The position numbers and the translations under genes were made by a program. DNA of 64,000 nucleotides from an uncultured Anaerolineae bacterium (GTDB taxonomy: Bacteria > Chloroflexota > Anaerolineae > JACIWP01): contig CALIBQ010000022.1 of NCBI GenBank assembly GCA_938049385.1, positions 1 through 64,000 of the forward strand, given 5' to 3'. The notes beneath the pieces were generated by a model, which saw only the letters and a program-made list of their open reading frames with translations, did not search any database and had not been told where the DNA came from. Of the stretch, positions 29,853 to 38,843 are shown in pieces; the stretch's first letter is position 1, and every line of letters starts with the position of its first letter.

Positions 29853-31295
29853 TCACTCGCCCAGGCGTTCTCGACGGGCACGCGCCAGGATGTTGTCCAG
29901 CTCGCGCAGGGCGTCCGCCGGCCAAGGCTCCACCACATAGGTCTGCAGGATTTCGCGGGCACGCGCCCGCGCCCGCGCCAGCACGCCCACGGTGGACTCA
30001 TCGCCGGCACCGGTGCGCCGTTCGCTGACCCCTGGCATCCATATTTCGCCGCGCCGCATGTGCATGACCGTATGCGGCTCGCCCAGGAACACGCCGTCGC
30101 GCGCCACCACCTCGCGGATGACGTCGAAGGCCAGCGTGTCCTGATTCACCTCACAGCCCTGCACCAGGCGCTTGAGCAAGCTGATAATCTCGTTGTCAAT
30201 GACGGCGATCTCATAGCCGCCGGCCAGCCCGCTGTCAATACCGCCGACGCCGGACATGATGTCGGCGCCGGCCAGGGCCGGCATGACGGCGTTGGCGAAG
30301 CGCTCATAGGCGAATTGGGCATCCACGCGGTCTGCGCTGGTGCACAGGCCGTAGGTGTCGCAGGTCAAGCCCAACCGATGGGCGAGCTGGACGGCGCAGG
30401 CACCGGCCAGGCCCACCTCCGGTCCGCCCCAGGAGGACACCGCCGTGCGCAGGTCAATGGGATTGATGCGTGAGCAGTAGGTCACCGGGGCGCCGGGCCG
30501 CACGGCGGCTACCAGCACGAAGCTGGCCAGCACTTCGGCATGCTGTTGGGCCAGGGCGCCGGCCAGGGTGATGGGGCCGGTGGCGCCCAGGGACGGCGCC
30601 GGCAGGGAATGGAAGGGCGCGCCGGCCTCCGCCACCGCCATGATGGCCGCTGTGACCCTTTCGGTGAAGGTCAATGGGCTGACCGGGGAGACGCTGATGG
30701 ACATGGTGGGATGCCGGCGGAAGGCTTCCTCTCCGCCGCACAGCACCTGGGCCATCTGGATCATGTACGGCACGTCGGCGGGGTTTTCCACTGCCGCGGC
30801 GGAGACAGGTTTGCGAGTGCTCTTGAGCATGGCAGAGGTGGCGGCCAGCTCCATGATCTCCGCCGGCACGTCTTGGGGGCCGAACAGGGGCGTGATAACG
30901 TCCACATGCTCCAGCGCGTCCAGCAGGCGGGTGATGTCGGCGACGTCCTGGGTGGTGGCCGGCCGGCGTTTCCCCGTCTCCAGGTCAATCACAAAAGGAG
31001 GACCGCCGCTGTTGTGGAAGCGGATAGCCCCGTCGCCAAAGCGGAAGGCCAGCTTGCCATCCGGGGTATACTCCTCCTGATGCGGGGTCACGTTCTGCAG
31101 TGCCCACTGCACCACCTGGGGCGGGATATACACGCGATGCCCCTCGACGCGACAGCCCCGGCCGTGGAGCATCTCGCGAGCGCGATCATGTTCCAGCGCG
31201 ATGCCCACTTCGTCCAGGATGCGCAGGGCCGTCTCTTCTATTTGCCGCAGTTCATCCTCGTTCAGCAACTGCAGTACCACGCGGCGGGTAGTCAT
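29853..31295 (-). CDS. MttB-family (non-pyrrolysine) methyltransferase homolog, paralog of 26517..28007
   Basis: MTTRRVVLQLLNEDELRQIEETALRILDEVGIALEHDRAREMLHGRGCRVEGHRVYIPPQVVQWALQNVTP...GVGGIDSGLAGGYEIAVIDNEIISLL; no internal TAG. Confidence 0.88.
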   Translation of the reverse strand: MTTRRVVLQLLNEDELRQIEETALRILDEVGIALEHDRAREMLHGRGCRVEGHRVYIPPQVVQWALQNVTPHQEEYTPDGKLAFRFGDGAIRFHNSGGPPFVIDLETGKRRPATTQDVADITRLLDALEHVDVITPLFGPQDVPAEIMELAATSAMLKSTRKPVSAAAVENPADVPYMIQMAQVLCGGEEAFRRHPTMSISVSPVSPLTFTERVTAAIMAVAEAGAPFHSLPAPSLGATGPITLAGALAQQHAEVLASFVLVAAVRPGAPVTYCSRINPIDLRTAVSSWGGPEVGLAGACAVQLAHRLGLTCDTYGLCTSADRVDAQFAYERFANAVMPALAGADIMSGVGGIDSGLAGGYEIAVIDNEIISLLKRLVQGCEVNQDTLAFDVIREVVARDGVFLGEPHTVMHMRRGEIWMPGVSERRTGAGDESTVGVLARARARAREILQTYVVEPWPADALRELDNILARARRERLGE

Positions 31296-31596
31296 GCGGT
31301 CATTCCTTTCCTTTGCGTCGCAGTCGTCAGCCTTGAAAATGGGAAAAGCAAAGGGCATTCTGCGTTGAATGCACTGCGTGGATTATCCGGAGCGTTGGGG
31401 TTCGTTCGCGTGCAGATGGGACAGGGGAAAGCTCGTGATCGACGCGCTCCGGCGCGGCTGTTTCACACACCCATCATCTGGCCCAGGTGCGGCAGTGATC
31501 CTTCCTCCTCCGTGAATGGGCTGTACAGATGATTCTCAGACAGCATGACAGCAAGGGTGAATAATGCCTTGTCAGACCATGCCCACTTTTATTATA

Positions 31597-31625
31597 ATTA
31601 TATCATGTAATGGATTTTCGCGCAA
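31597..31625 (-). promoter_or_regulatory. Sigma70-type promoter for the mttB/ABC operon
   Basis: Minus strand TTGCGC-17 nt-TATAAT; predicts a leader of about 290 nt before the ATG at 31295. Confidence 0.6.
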
Positions 31626-31655
31626 CGTCCGCCGGCAGGGGTCGAAAAAAACTAC

Positions 31656-31684
31656 TTGACTAGAACAGATGTTCATGTTATAAT
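31656..31684 (+). promoter_or_regulatory. lexA promoter with embedded SOS box
   Basis: TTGACT-17-TATAAT; spacer contains perfect palindrome GAAC-AGAT-GTTC (31663-31674). Confidence 0.85.
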
Positions 31685-31732
31685 GGAATTGGGGCCGAAA
31701 GAGGGACGAAAGCGCCGGCCGAGGAGGGTACT

Positions 31733-32386
31733 ATGGCCCTGACCCAGCGTCAACAGCAAATCCTGGATTACATCCGCCGCTATCTGGCGGAGAACGAGTT
31801 TCCCCCGTCCATCCGCGAGATCATGCGCGCCCTGAACATCTCCTCCACCTCCGTGGTCAACTATAACCTAAACGTCCTGGTGGAAAAGGGCTACATTACC
31901 CGCCACCGAGAGCTGGCGCGCGGCATCCGCCTGGTGGAACTGCCGGCCGCCCCGGAAGAGGAACCGGCGGAGGCTGTCATCTCCATCCCTATCCTGGGCA
32001 CCATCGCCGCCGGTCTCCCCATCCCTGTCCCGGACACCATCAGCGTCCCCGAGGACTACATCCGCCTGACGCGCGACATCACCCAAGAGGCCGGCGACAT
32101 CTATGCCCTGCGCGTGCGCGGCGACTCCATGATTGATGCCCTCATCAACGACGGCGATATCGTCATCATGAAGCATCAGAAAGAGGCGCGCAACGGCGAG
32201 CTGGTGGCGGTATGGCTGAAGAACGAGAAAGAGACCACGCTCAAGCGCTTCTACCGCGAGGGGAACCGTGTGCGGCTCCAGCCGGCCAACCCTTTCATGG
32301 AGCCTATTTACACCAGCGCGGATAACGTCGAGATACAGGGCAAGGTCATCCTCATTATCCGCCAGCCCAGCCTCTCATCTAACTGA
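31733..32386 (+). CDS. lexA: LexA repressor
   Basis: LTQRQQQILDYIRRYLAENEFPPSIREIMRALNISSTSVVNYNLNVLVEKGYI...RVRGDSMIDALINDGDIVIMKHQKEARNGELVAVWL. Confidence 0.96.
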   Translation: MALTQRQQQILDYIRRYLAENEFPPSIREIMRALNISSTSVVNYNLNVLVEKGYITRHRELARGIRLVELPAAPEEEPAEAVISIPILGTIAAGLPIPVPDTISVPEDYIRLTRDITQEAGDIYALRVRGDSMIDALINDGDIVIMKHQKEARNGELVAVWLKNEKETTLKRFYREGNRVRLQPANPFMEPIYTSADNVEIQGKVILIIRQPSLSSN

Positions 32387-32433
32387 CCTCTCTCGCTGGA
32401 CACAATTTCAAAGGTAAAAAGTCGCCTATCCCC

Positions 32434-32462
32434 TTGTCTTGCCCCGGTAAAGATGGTATAAT
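32434..32462 (+). promoter_or_regulatory. Sigma70-type promoter upstream of the 32.6-40.4 kb cluster
   Basis: TTGTCT-17 nt-TATAAT; a second extended -10 (TGGTATACT) at 32582-32590. Confidence 0.6.
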
Positions 32463-32624
32463 CAAGCTGTCTTACGTCAACTATCGGGCCAAAAGCGGGC
32501 ATATCGCGCAGTGTTAATGTAAAAACTCATTGTTTTGCAGTGATTTCCTGCCGCGGTATGATGCCCGAAGATCGTTTCCTGTGGTATACTTAGCGCGAGA
32601 GGCTGTGCGCCCGGGGGTGAGCGT

Positions 32625-32864
32625 ATGGATCGGCAGGCTCTGATTGCGGAAATCGCCCGCCGGCTCAAGCGCCGGCATTTGGCCGCGCCGGCGGTGCTCC
32701 TGCTGGAGTCTCACAGGCCTCTCGGGTTCGTGGTCTCCCAGGCGATGCTACTGCTGGAACCACTGGTGGAATGGTTCCTTGGGCCGACCTCCTGGCGCGA
32801 GTACGCGGCTGTCCTGGAGGACCCCCAGGGCATTGAGCGGTTGCTGGAGGAGCTGGAATCCTGA
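32625..32864 (+). CDS. Small 79 aa hypothetical protein
   Basis: MDRQALIAEIARRLKRRHLAAPAVLLLESHRPLGFVVSQAMLLLEPLVEWFLGPTSWREYAAVLEDPQGIERLLEELES. Confidence 0.6.
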   Translation: MDRQALIAEIARRLKRRHLAAPAVLLLESHRPLGFVVSQAMLLLEPLVEWFLGPTSWREYAAVLEDPQGIERLLEELES

Positions 32865-32907
32865 GCGGGGGGCCGGCACCCGGGGCCGGCTCAGGAGCAG
32901 ATGCGAT

Positions 32908-33699
32908 ATGGAAGCCATCCAATCGACCGTGACGGGCATCTGGGACAGCGCGGCGCCGGCCATCATGGGCGCGCTGCTTCTGCTCCTGGTGCCCACCCTG
33001 TATTTCTTCACCCTGCGGGCGCGTGCCCTCCTGCGCGCCGGCAAGCCGCTCCCCCTGCGGCGCATGCCGGCGTTTGAGCGCCTGTCCCGCGCCATGGATG
33101 CCGCCGCCGAGACCGGCCGGCCGCCCCACATCTCCTTAGGCACCGGGGCGGTCGGGGATTCCAGCACCGCCGAGAGCCTGGCCGCCCTGCACTTGCTGGC
33201 CCCGCTGTCCCAGCAGGCCGCCGCCTACGGTGTTCATCCGGTGGTGACGGTGGCGGACGCCGGCCTGATGCTGGCCGCGCAGGACCGCCTGCGGCAGGCC
33301 TTCCGCCAGCACGGTCCGGAGAGGGAGTATCGGTTCACCGATGTGCAGTTGATCGCGCCGGAGGCGACCGCCTATGCCGCCGGCGCCATGGGAATGCTGA
33401 GCCGGCAGGAGTTGAGCGGGAACGTGATGGCCGGCGCCTTCGGCGAGGAATACTTTTTGATGGCCGAGGTTGGCGCCTGGAAACAGCCCGAACAGGTCGC
33501 CGGCGCGGCCGACCCGGGAGTCCTGCCCTTCGTCCACGTCACCAGCGAAGCGCCCCTGCTGGGAGAAGAGATGTTCACCGCCGGCGCCTACCTGGGCAAA
33601 TGGGCGTCCCATATTGGGAGCCTCTTCGCCCAGGATTGGATGCGCGTCCTGTTGATCCTCATCATCCTGGCCGGCATGTTCCTGGCCTCGTGGCACTGA
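32908..33699 (+). CDS. DUF6754-like membrane protein
   Basis: N- and C-terminal TM segments; ISLGTGAVGDSSTAESLAALHLLAPLSQQAAAYGVHPVVTVADAGLMLAAQDRLRQAF...; start set at ATG 32908. Confidence 0.7.
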   Translation: MEAIQSTVTGIWDSAAPAIMGALLLLLVPTLYFFTLRARALLRAGKPLPLRRMPAFERLSRAMDAAAETGRPPHISLGTGAVGDSSTAESLAALHLLAPLSQQAAAYGVHPVVTVADAGLMLAAQDRLRQAFRQHGPEREYRFTDVQLIAPEATAYAAGAMGMLSRQELSGNVMAGAFGEEYFLMAEVGAWKQPEQVAGAADPGVLPFVHVTSEAPLLGEEMFTAGAYLGKWASHIGSLFAQDWMRVLLILIILAGMFLASWH

Positions 33700-33736
33700 C
33701 CATGAAGCACATGCACCGCCAGGAAAGGAGGAAGGC

Positions 33737-34354
33737 GTGAAACGCATACTGCCCACTGTCGTGGCCATGGTCGTCGGCATCATCGTCCTGATTGATTTCT
33801 TCGTTGATGTGGGCTACATCAACCTGATGGGCCGGCTCTTTGTGGACTGGGCGGTCATCCTGACGGCGTTCGCCCTCATCCTGGGGGTCATCAACCTCTT
33901 CCTGGTGCATTTCCGCCGCATCCGCACGCGCCAGAAAGGATGGCCTTACAGTATTATCCTCATCCTGGCGCTGTGGACGGTGCTGGTGCTGGGTTTGCTG
34001 GACCCCGCCGGCCACCAGGGCCAGAGCATCCGCTGGATCTTCCAGCACATCCAGTACCCCCTGCAGGCGGCGTTCTTCGCCCTTACCGCGGTCTTCTTGT
34101 TCACTGCCATATACCGCGCCTTTCGTCTCCGCCGGGGCGAGAACGTCTGGTTCGTGCTGGCCGGCATCCTGGTCCTGTTGGGGGCCACTGCGGTGGGAGG
34201 TTGGCTGTGGGATGGCTTCGCGTCCATCCGGGAGTGGATCATGAATGTGCCGGCGCTGGCCGGCGCCCGCGGCATTCTCATCGGCGTTGCACTGGCCGCG
34301 ACCATTACCGGCCTGCGTCTGCTGTTGGGAGTGGATCGGCCCTACGCGGAGTGA
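33737..34354 (+). CDS. Multi-pass membrane protein
   Basis: TM-rich ORF with AGGAAAGGAGG RBS; no family recognised. Confidence 0.75.
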   Translation: MKRILPTVVAMVVGIIVLIDFFVDVGYINLMGRLFVDWAVILTAFALILGVINLFLVHFRRIRTRQKGWPYSIILILALWTVLVLGLLDPAGHQGQSIRWIFQHIQYPLQAAFFALTAVFLFTAIYRAFRLRRGENVWFVLAGILVLLGATAVGGWLWDGFASIREWIMNVPALAGARGILIGVALAATITGLRLLLGVDRPYAE

Positions 34355-34380
34355 GGGTCCGGATATAGGAGTGGCGCCAG

Positions 34381-36339
34381 ATGATTTACTGCCCCAACTG
34401 CGGGACCGCCAATCGTGATGGGAGCAAATTCTGCAATGAGTGCGGATACCGTCTGACCGGCGCGGAGGGGGTGCTCTGCCCGATATGCGGCGCCCAGAAC
34501 CGCGTCGGCAGTGTCTTTTGCACGCAGTGCGGCTCGCGGCTGATACCGGTAGAAGCGCCGGCGGAACCGCCGGCACCGCCAACCCCGGCGGCCGGCGAAG
34601 AGGCTGTGCCCGATTGGCTGGCCAAACTGCGCGAGGCCGCACAGCGCGAAGTATCTATCGGTGAAGAAGCGGAAGCTCTGGGACAGCCCGAGGAGGAAGC
34701 CCCGCCCGCCGGCCCGCCTGCCGAGGAACTGCCCCAGGCACCGGTCTTTGTGATTGAAGAGGGTGGGGCGGAATGGGCGCCGCCCGATTGGCTGAGCGAA
34801 CTGCGTGCGCGCGCCGTGGGGGAGCCGGAACAAGCGCCGGCCGCGCCGTCCGAACCCTTGTCCGAAGCGTCTGCACCACTGGTGTTTGCGGAAGAAGAGG
34901 CGGTCTCCGAAGTGCCTGACTGGCTCCAGAGACTGCGCGCCGAGATTTCCGCGGAAGAAGCGCCGGCCCCTCCCCCCACCGGACCCCTCGACGCGGAAGC
35001 GGCTGTGCCGGCCTTCCCTGAGGAAGCCGCACCTGTGTTTCCAGGCGGCCTGGAGGAAATCCCCGACTGGCTGAAGGAGCTTGGGCCGCCGCCTTCCGAG
35101 CAGGAGGTCATCCCTCCAGGTCCCGGTGTCATCCCCGGGGTAGCGGTGGAAGAGGAGGAACTGCCGGCCTGGCTGAGGGAGGCGACCGGCTTCGGGGAAG
35201 CGCCGGAAGTGCCGGCGGAGGGTGTGCCGGCCGGCGAAATTCCAGAGTGGATCATGGCACTGCGCCCGGGCGCCCAGGAACCGACCATTGAGGTCCCGCC
35301 GGAAGGGTATGAAGGGGATTCGTACAGCGAGGGCATCCTGGCCGATGTGCAGGGGCTACTGCCCATCGAACTGCCGGTGGCAAAACCGCCGGCGCCGGAG
35401 GAAACCGGCAGTCTGCTGGAAAGCGTGCCGGCCGAGGACGAGGCGGTCCAGATATTCCGACAGGTCATCGAGTCGAAGCCGCCGGCCCGCCGGGTGCCCA
35501 AGCCATCCCGCCCTCGCATCGGGCGCGTGCGGCTGTTGGGCGCCCTGGTGCTCATCGGCGTGATTTGCCTGTCCCTACTTTCTCCAGGACAGTGGTTCAT
35601 AAGCACTGCACGTGCAGTTCCTGATCCGGTGAATGCCGCCTATGAGGCTGTTGAAGAACTGGCACCGGGCGATGCGGTAGTAGTGGCCTTCGATTTTGAC
35701 CCGGCGAGCGCCGGCGAGATGACCCCGCTGGCCCAGGTGCTGACGGAGCATCTGATGACGCGCGGCGCGCGGGTGATCGCGGTCAGCACCCTGCCGGCCG
35801 GCCCTCAGGTCGCTCAGGATATCCTCGACCAGGCGGCCGCGGCGCGCGGCGGCAAGTCCTACGGCACCGATTACGTGAATCTGGGATATCTGCCCGGGCG
35901 CGAGGCCGGCATGCGCGATTTCCTGCTGAATCCCTTCAATGCAGAGCGCCGGGACTTTGTGGGCGGCCGGCCGATCGCGGAGATACCGGTGCTCCAAAGG
36001 CTCCAGAGTATCCAGGATGTGAAACTGCTGGTGATTATCGGCGCCAGCGCGCAGGATGTGCGCTGGTGGATGGAGCAGGCGGCCGGCCTGGCGCGGGTGC
36101 CTATGGTCGCCGGCATCAGCGCCGCGGCAGAACCCTATATCCTGCCGTATTATCAGGGAGAGGGCCGGCTTCTCCAGGGAGTGGTGGCCGGCGTGTTGGG
36201 AGCCGGCGATTACGGCGCGCTGATCGGTTCTCCGGAGCCGGCGGCGCGCCTGGAGGCCCTGCAGTGGGCCCTGCTGGTGGCGCTGATTGCGATGCTCATC
36301 GTCGCGGCGGTATCGGTGTTCACGCCGGCGCGCACATGA
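34381..36339 (+). CDS. Double zinc-ribbon protein with repeated PDWLxxLR motifs in an acidic linker, TM and C-terminal extracytoplasmic/membrane domain
   Basis: YCPNCGTANRDGSKFCNECGYRL and LCPICGAQNRVGSVFCTQCGSRL; six PDWL/PAWL/PEWI-type repeats; two TM segments. Confidence 0.8.
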   Translation: MIYCPNCGTANRDGSKFCNECGYRLTGAEGVLCPICGAQNRVGSVFCTQCGSRLIPVEAPAEPPAPPTPAAGEEAVPDWLAKLREAAQREVSIGEEAEALGQPEEEAPPAGPPAEELPQAPVFVIEEGGAEWAPPDWLSELRARAVGEPEQAPAAPSEPLSEASAPLVFAEEEAVSEVPDWLQRLRAEISAEEAPAPPPTGPLDAEAAVPAFPEEAAPVFPGGLEEIPDWLKELGPPPSEQEVIPPGPGVIPGVAVEEEELPAWLREATGFGEAPEVPAEGVPAGEIPEWIMALRPGAQEPTIEVPPEGYEGDSYSEGILADVQGLLPIELPVAKPPAPEETGSLLESVPAEDEAVQIFRQVIESKPPARRVPKPSRPRIGRVRLLGALVLIGVICLSLLSPGQWFISTARAVPDPVNAAYEAVEELAPGDAVVVAFDFDPASAGEMTPLAQVLTEHLMTRGARVIAVSTLPAGPQVAQDILDQAAAARGGKSYGTDYVNLGYLPGREAGMRDFLLNPFNAERRDFVGGRPIAEIPVLQRLQSIQDVKLLVIIGASAQDVRWWMEQAAGLARVPMVAGISAAAEPYILPYYQGEGRLLQGVVAGVLGAGDYGALIGSPEPAARLEALQWALLVALIAMLIVAAVSVFTPART

Positions 36340-36355
36340 TGGAGGAAAGCGGGGG

Positions 36356-37039
36356 ATGGAACTGCTGAAGGGCCTTGACCTGACCGCTGTGCAAGTCTGG
36401 GTGGCCTTCGTGCTCACCCTGATGGTGTTCAGCTATATCTTCGGGGATAATCCCCTCTTCCGTCTGGCGGAGCATATCTTTGTCGGCACAGCCGCCGGCT
36501 ATGTCACCGTCCTGGTCTATCATACCATATTCCGCCCCCGTCTGCTGGAGCCGCTGGCGCAGGACCCTGCCGGCCGTGTGTACCTGCTGGTGCCGGTACT
36601 GCTGGGCCTGCTCCTGCTGGCAAAGGGGAAGCGAAGCACAAGCTGGATGGGCAATATCTCCATGGCCTGGCTGTTCGGGGTGGGGGCCGCGCTGGCGCTG
36701 GGCGGGGCGTTGCTGGGCACCCTGGCGTCTCAGCTCCGATCTTCCTGGGTCTCGCTGAACCCGGCCGATTACGCCGGCCATCCCATGGGCCTGATCAATG
36801 CCCTCCTGCTGGCGCTGGGCACCATCGGCGTCCTGCTCTACTTCTACTATACGGAGCCAGGGGTGAAAGGGGCAGGCCGACTGCTGGCCGGCATCCGCAA
36901 AGGGTGGGGCCGGCTGGGACGCTGGTTCATGCTGGTGACCTTCGGCGCGCTGTTCGCCAGCGCCATCATCGCCCGCTTCACCCTGCTGGTGGATCGGCTC
37001 CATTTCCTCCTTCAGACCTTGGGTCTGCTGGGGGGGTGA
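36356..37039 (+). CDS. Multi-pass membrane protein
   Basis: MELLKGLDLTAVQVWVAFVLTLMVFSYIFGDNPLFRLAEHIFVGTAAGYVTVLVYHTIFRPRL...; about 6-7 TM. Confidence 0.75.
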   Translation: MELLKGLDLTAVQVWVAFVLTLMVFSYIFGDNPLFRLAEHIFVGTAAGYVTVLVYHTIFRPRLLEPLAQDPAGRVYLLVPVLLGLLLLAKGKRSTSWMGNISMAWLFGVGAALALGGALLGTLASQLRSSWVSLNPADYAGHPMGLINALLLALGTIGVLLYFYYTEPGVKGAGRLLAGIRKGWGRLGRWFMLVTFGALFASAIIARFTLLVDRLHFLLQTLGLLGG

Positions 37040-37079
37040 TAGGCATGAGACGGCCGGCGGGACTTCGGAAAAGGAGTAC

Positions 37080-38822
37080 ATGGGTATGAGCGATTCCGGG
37101 CTTCTCTCCTCCATCCTGGCGGTGGACTGCGGCAATCTGTTCACCCGAGCCACACTGCTGGACGTGGTTGACGGGCAGTTCCGCCTCTTGGGGCAGGGAC
37201 GCGTGCTCAGCACCCATCGTCCGCCGGCGGCGCACATCATGCCGGGCGTAGTCGGCAGTGCCGTCCAACTGGAGGCTCTCCTCGGCCGTGACCTGATGGA
37301 CAAACAGGGCATGCTCATCATGCCGGAACGCGAAAGCGGCCAAGGGGTGGATGTCTGCGTGGTGAGCACGAGCGCCGGCGAACCCCTGCGCGTCTTCCTG
37401 GCCGGCCTGGCCCATGACGTGAGCCTGGCCAGCGCCCGACGGGCGTTGGCCGCCTGCCCGGCGGTAATAGTGGACACCCTTTCGCTGGAGGACCGCCTGG
37501 ACCAGCCGGAGGGCATGGTCCGCTTGCTGGAGCGCCTGGACCAGGCGCAGGCGGATGCCCTGGTATTGGTAGGAGGGATAGACGGCGGGGCCTCGCGGCG
37601 CATGCTGGACACGGCCGGCGCTCTGGCCTTGGCGTACCAGGCGCGGCCGGAGGATGCGCGGCCGCTGGTGGTGTACGCCGGCGATACCGGCCTGCAGGAG
37701 CAGGTGCACGCCATCCTCGGGGAGCTGTGTCAGGTGCGGGTGGTGGACAACGTGCGGCCGGCGCTGGACGTGGAAAACCCCGCGCCGCTGGCAGAGGCTG
37801 TCCAGCGGCTGTACATGGAACTGCGCGCCGAGCGGGTGCCCGGGTTCGAGACGCTGTGCAGTTGGTCCCACGCGGAGCCTCTGCTGGCGCCGCAAGCCGT
37901 GCGCTATACCCTGGGGTATCTGTCCGCCCGCTATGGGCTGAAGGCGGTAGCCCTCCAGGTGGGCGCCGGCCAATCGGCGGTGTACTGGGCGAGCGGCGGC
38001 CAGCCAGAGGTGGTCATGCGGCCGCAGTGGGGGCTGAAGCACGGGCCGGCCATCGCTGAACAGCGAGGCATGGATATGCTCCGGCGTTGGATCCCGGAAC
38101 CCCCGGAGCCGGACGAAGCTTGGGAGATGTTATACAACCTGTCCCTGTATCCCAGCGCGGTGCCTGGCAGCATGCGAGAGCTTCGGCTGACCCATGCACT
38201 GACGCGCGAACTGCTGGCTGGACTGCTGGAAGATGCCCGGCCGGCCTTCCCCCAAGAGAAAGACCGCCTGCCCAATCGTTGGGACCTGATCATCCTTTCC
38301 GGCGCGGTCTTTGAGAACACTGCCGCTCCAGGACAGGCGGTGTTGATGATGCTGGATGCGCTACAGCCGGCCGGCATCAGCACGGTGGTCGTGGACGTGC
38401 TCTCGCTGATGACAGCCGCCGGCACTATCGCGATTGTCGAGCCGCTGGCCGCGGCGCACCTGCTGGAGCGCGATGCCTTCCTAGGCCTGGGGACCGTCAT
38501 CGCCCCATACGGCCAGGGCAAGAAGGGGAGCACTGCCCTGCGCCTGCGCGTGCGCTATGAGGACGGCCGGAGCCTGGACGTTGAGGTGGGGAGCGGCACC
38601 ATTGAGGTCATACCGCTGGGGCCTGGGCAAAAAGCGCGGCTGGAAATCCGGCCGGCGCGCGGCTTTGACCTGGGCTGGCGGGGACGCAAGGCGGTGGTCG
38701 AGGTGGACGGCGGCACGTTGGGCATCGTCGTGGACGCGCGCGGCCGGCCGCTCCCACTGGATATCCCGCCGGCGGAACTGCAGGCCCGCATCCAGCAGTG
38801 GCACTGGCAGATCGGCGCCTGA
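37080..38822 (+). CDS. MutL-like (glutamate mutase L family) actin-fold ATPase-like protein
   Basis: SILAVDCGNLFTRATLLDVVDGQFRLLGQGRVLSTHRPP...DALVLVGGIDGGASRRMLDTAGAL...LIILSGAVFENTAAPGQAVLMMLDALQP. Confidence 0.8.
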   Translation: MGMSDSGLLSSILAVDCGNLFTRATLLDVVDGQFRLLGQGRVLSTHRPPAAHIMPGVVGSAVQLEALLGRDLMDKQGMLIMPERESGQGVDVCVVSTSAGEPLRVFLAGLAHDVSLASARRALAACPAVIVDTLSLEDRLDQPEGMVRLLERLDQAQADALVLVGGIDGGASRRMLDTAGALALAYQARPEDARPLVVYAGDTGLQEQVHAILGELCQVRVVDNVRPALDVENPAPLAEAVQRLYMELRAERVPGFETLCSWSHAEPLLAPQAVRYTLGYLSARYGLKAVALQVGAGQSAVYWASGGQPEVVMRPQWGLKHGPAIAEQRGMDMLRRWIPEPPEPDEAWEMLYNLSLYPSAVPGSMRELRLTHALTRELLAGLLEDARPAFPQEKDRLPNRWDLIILSGAVFENTAAPGQAVLMMLDALQPAGISTVVVDVLSLMTAAGTIAIVEPLAAAHLLERDAFLGLGTVIAPYGQGKKGSTALRLRVRYEDGRSLDVEVGSGTIEVIPLGPGQKARLEIRPARGFDLGWRGRKAVVEVDGGTLGIVVDARGRPLPLDIPPAELQARIQQWHWQIGA

Positions 38823-38843
38823 GCCCGAGGACGAGAGGGATGC

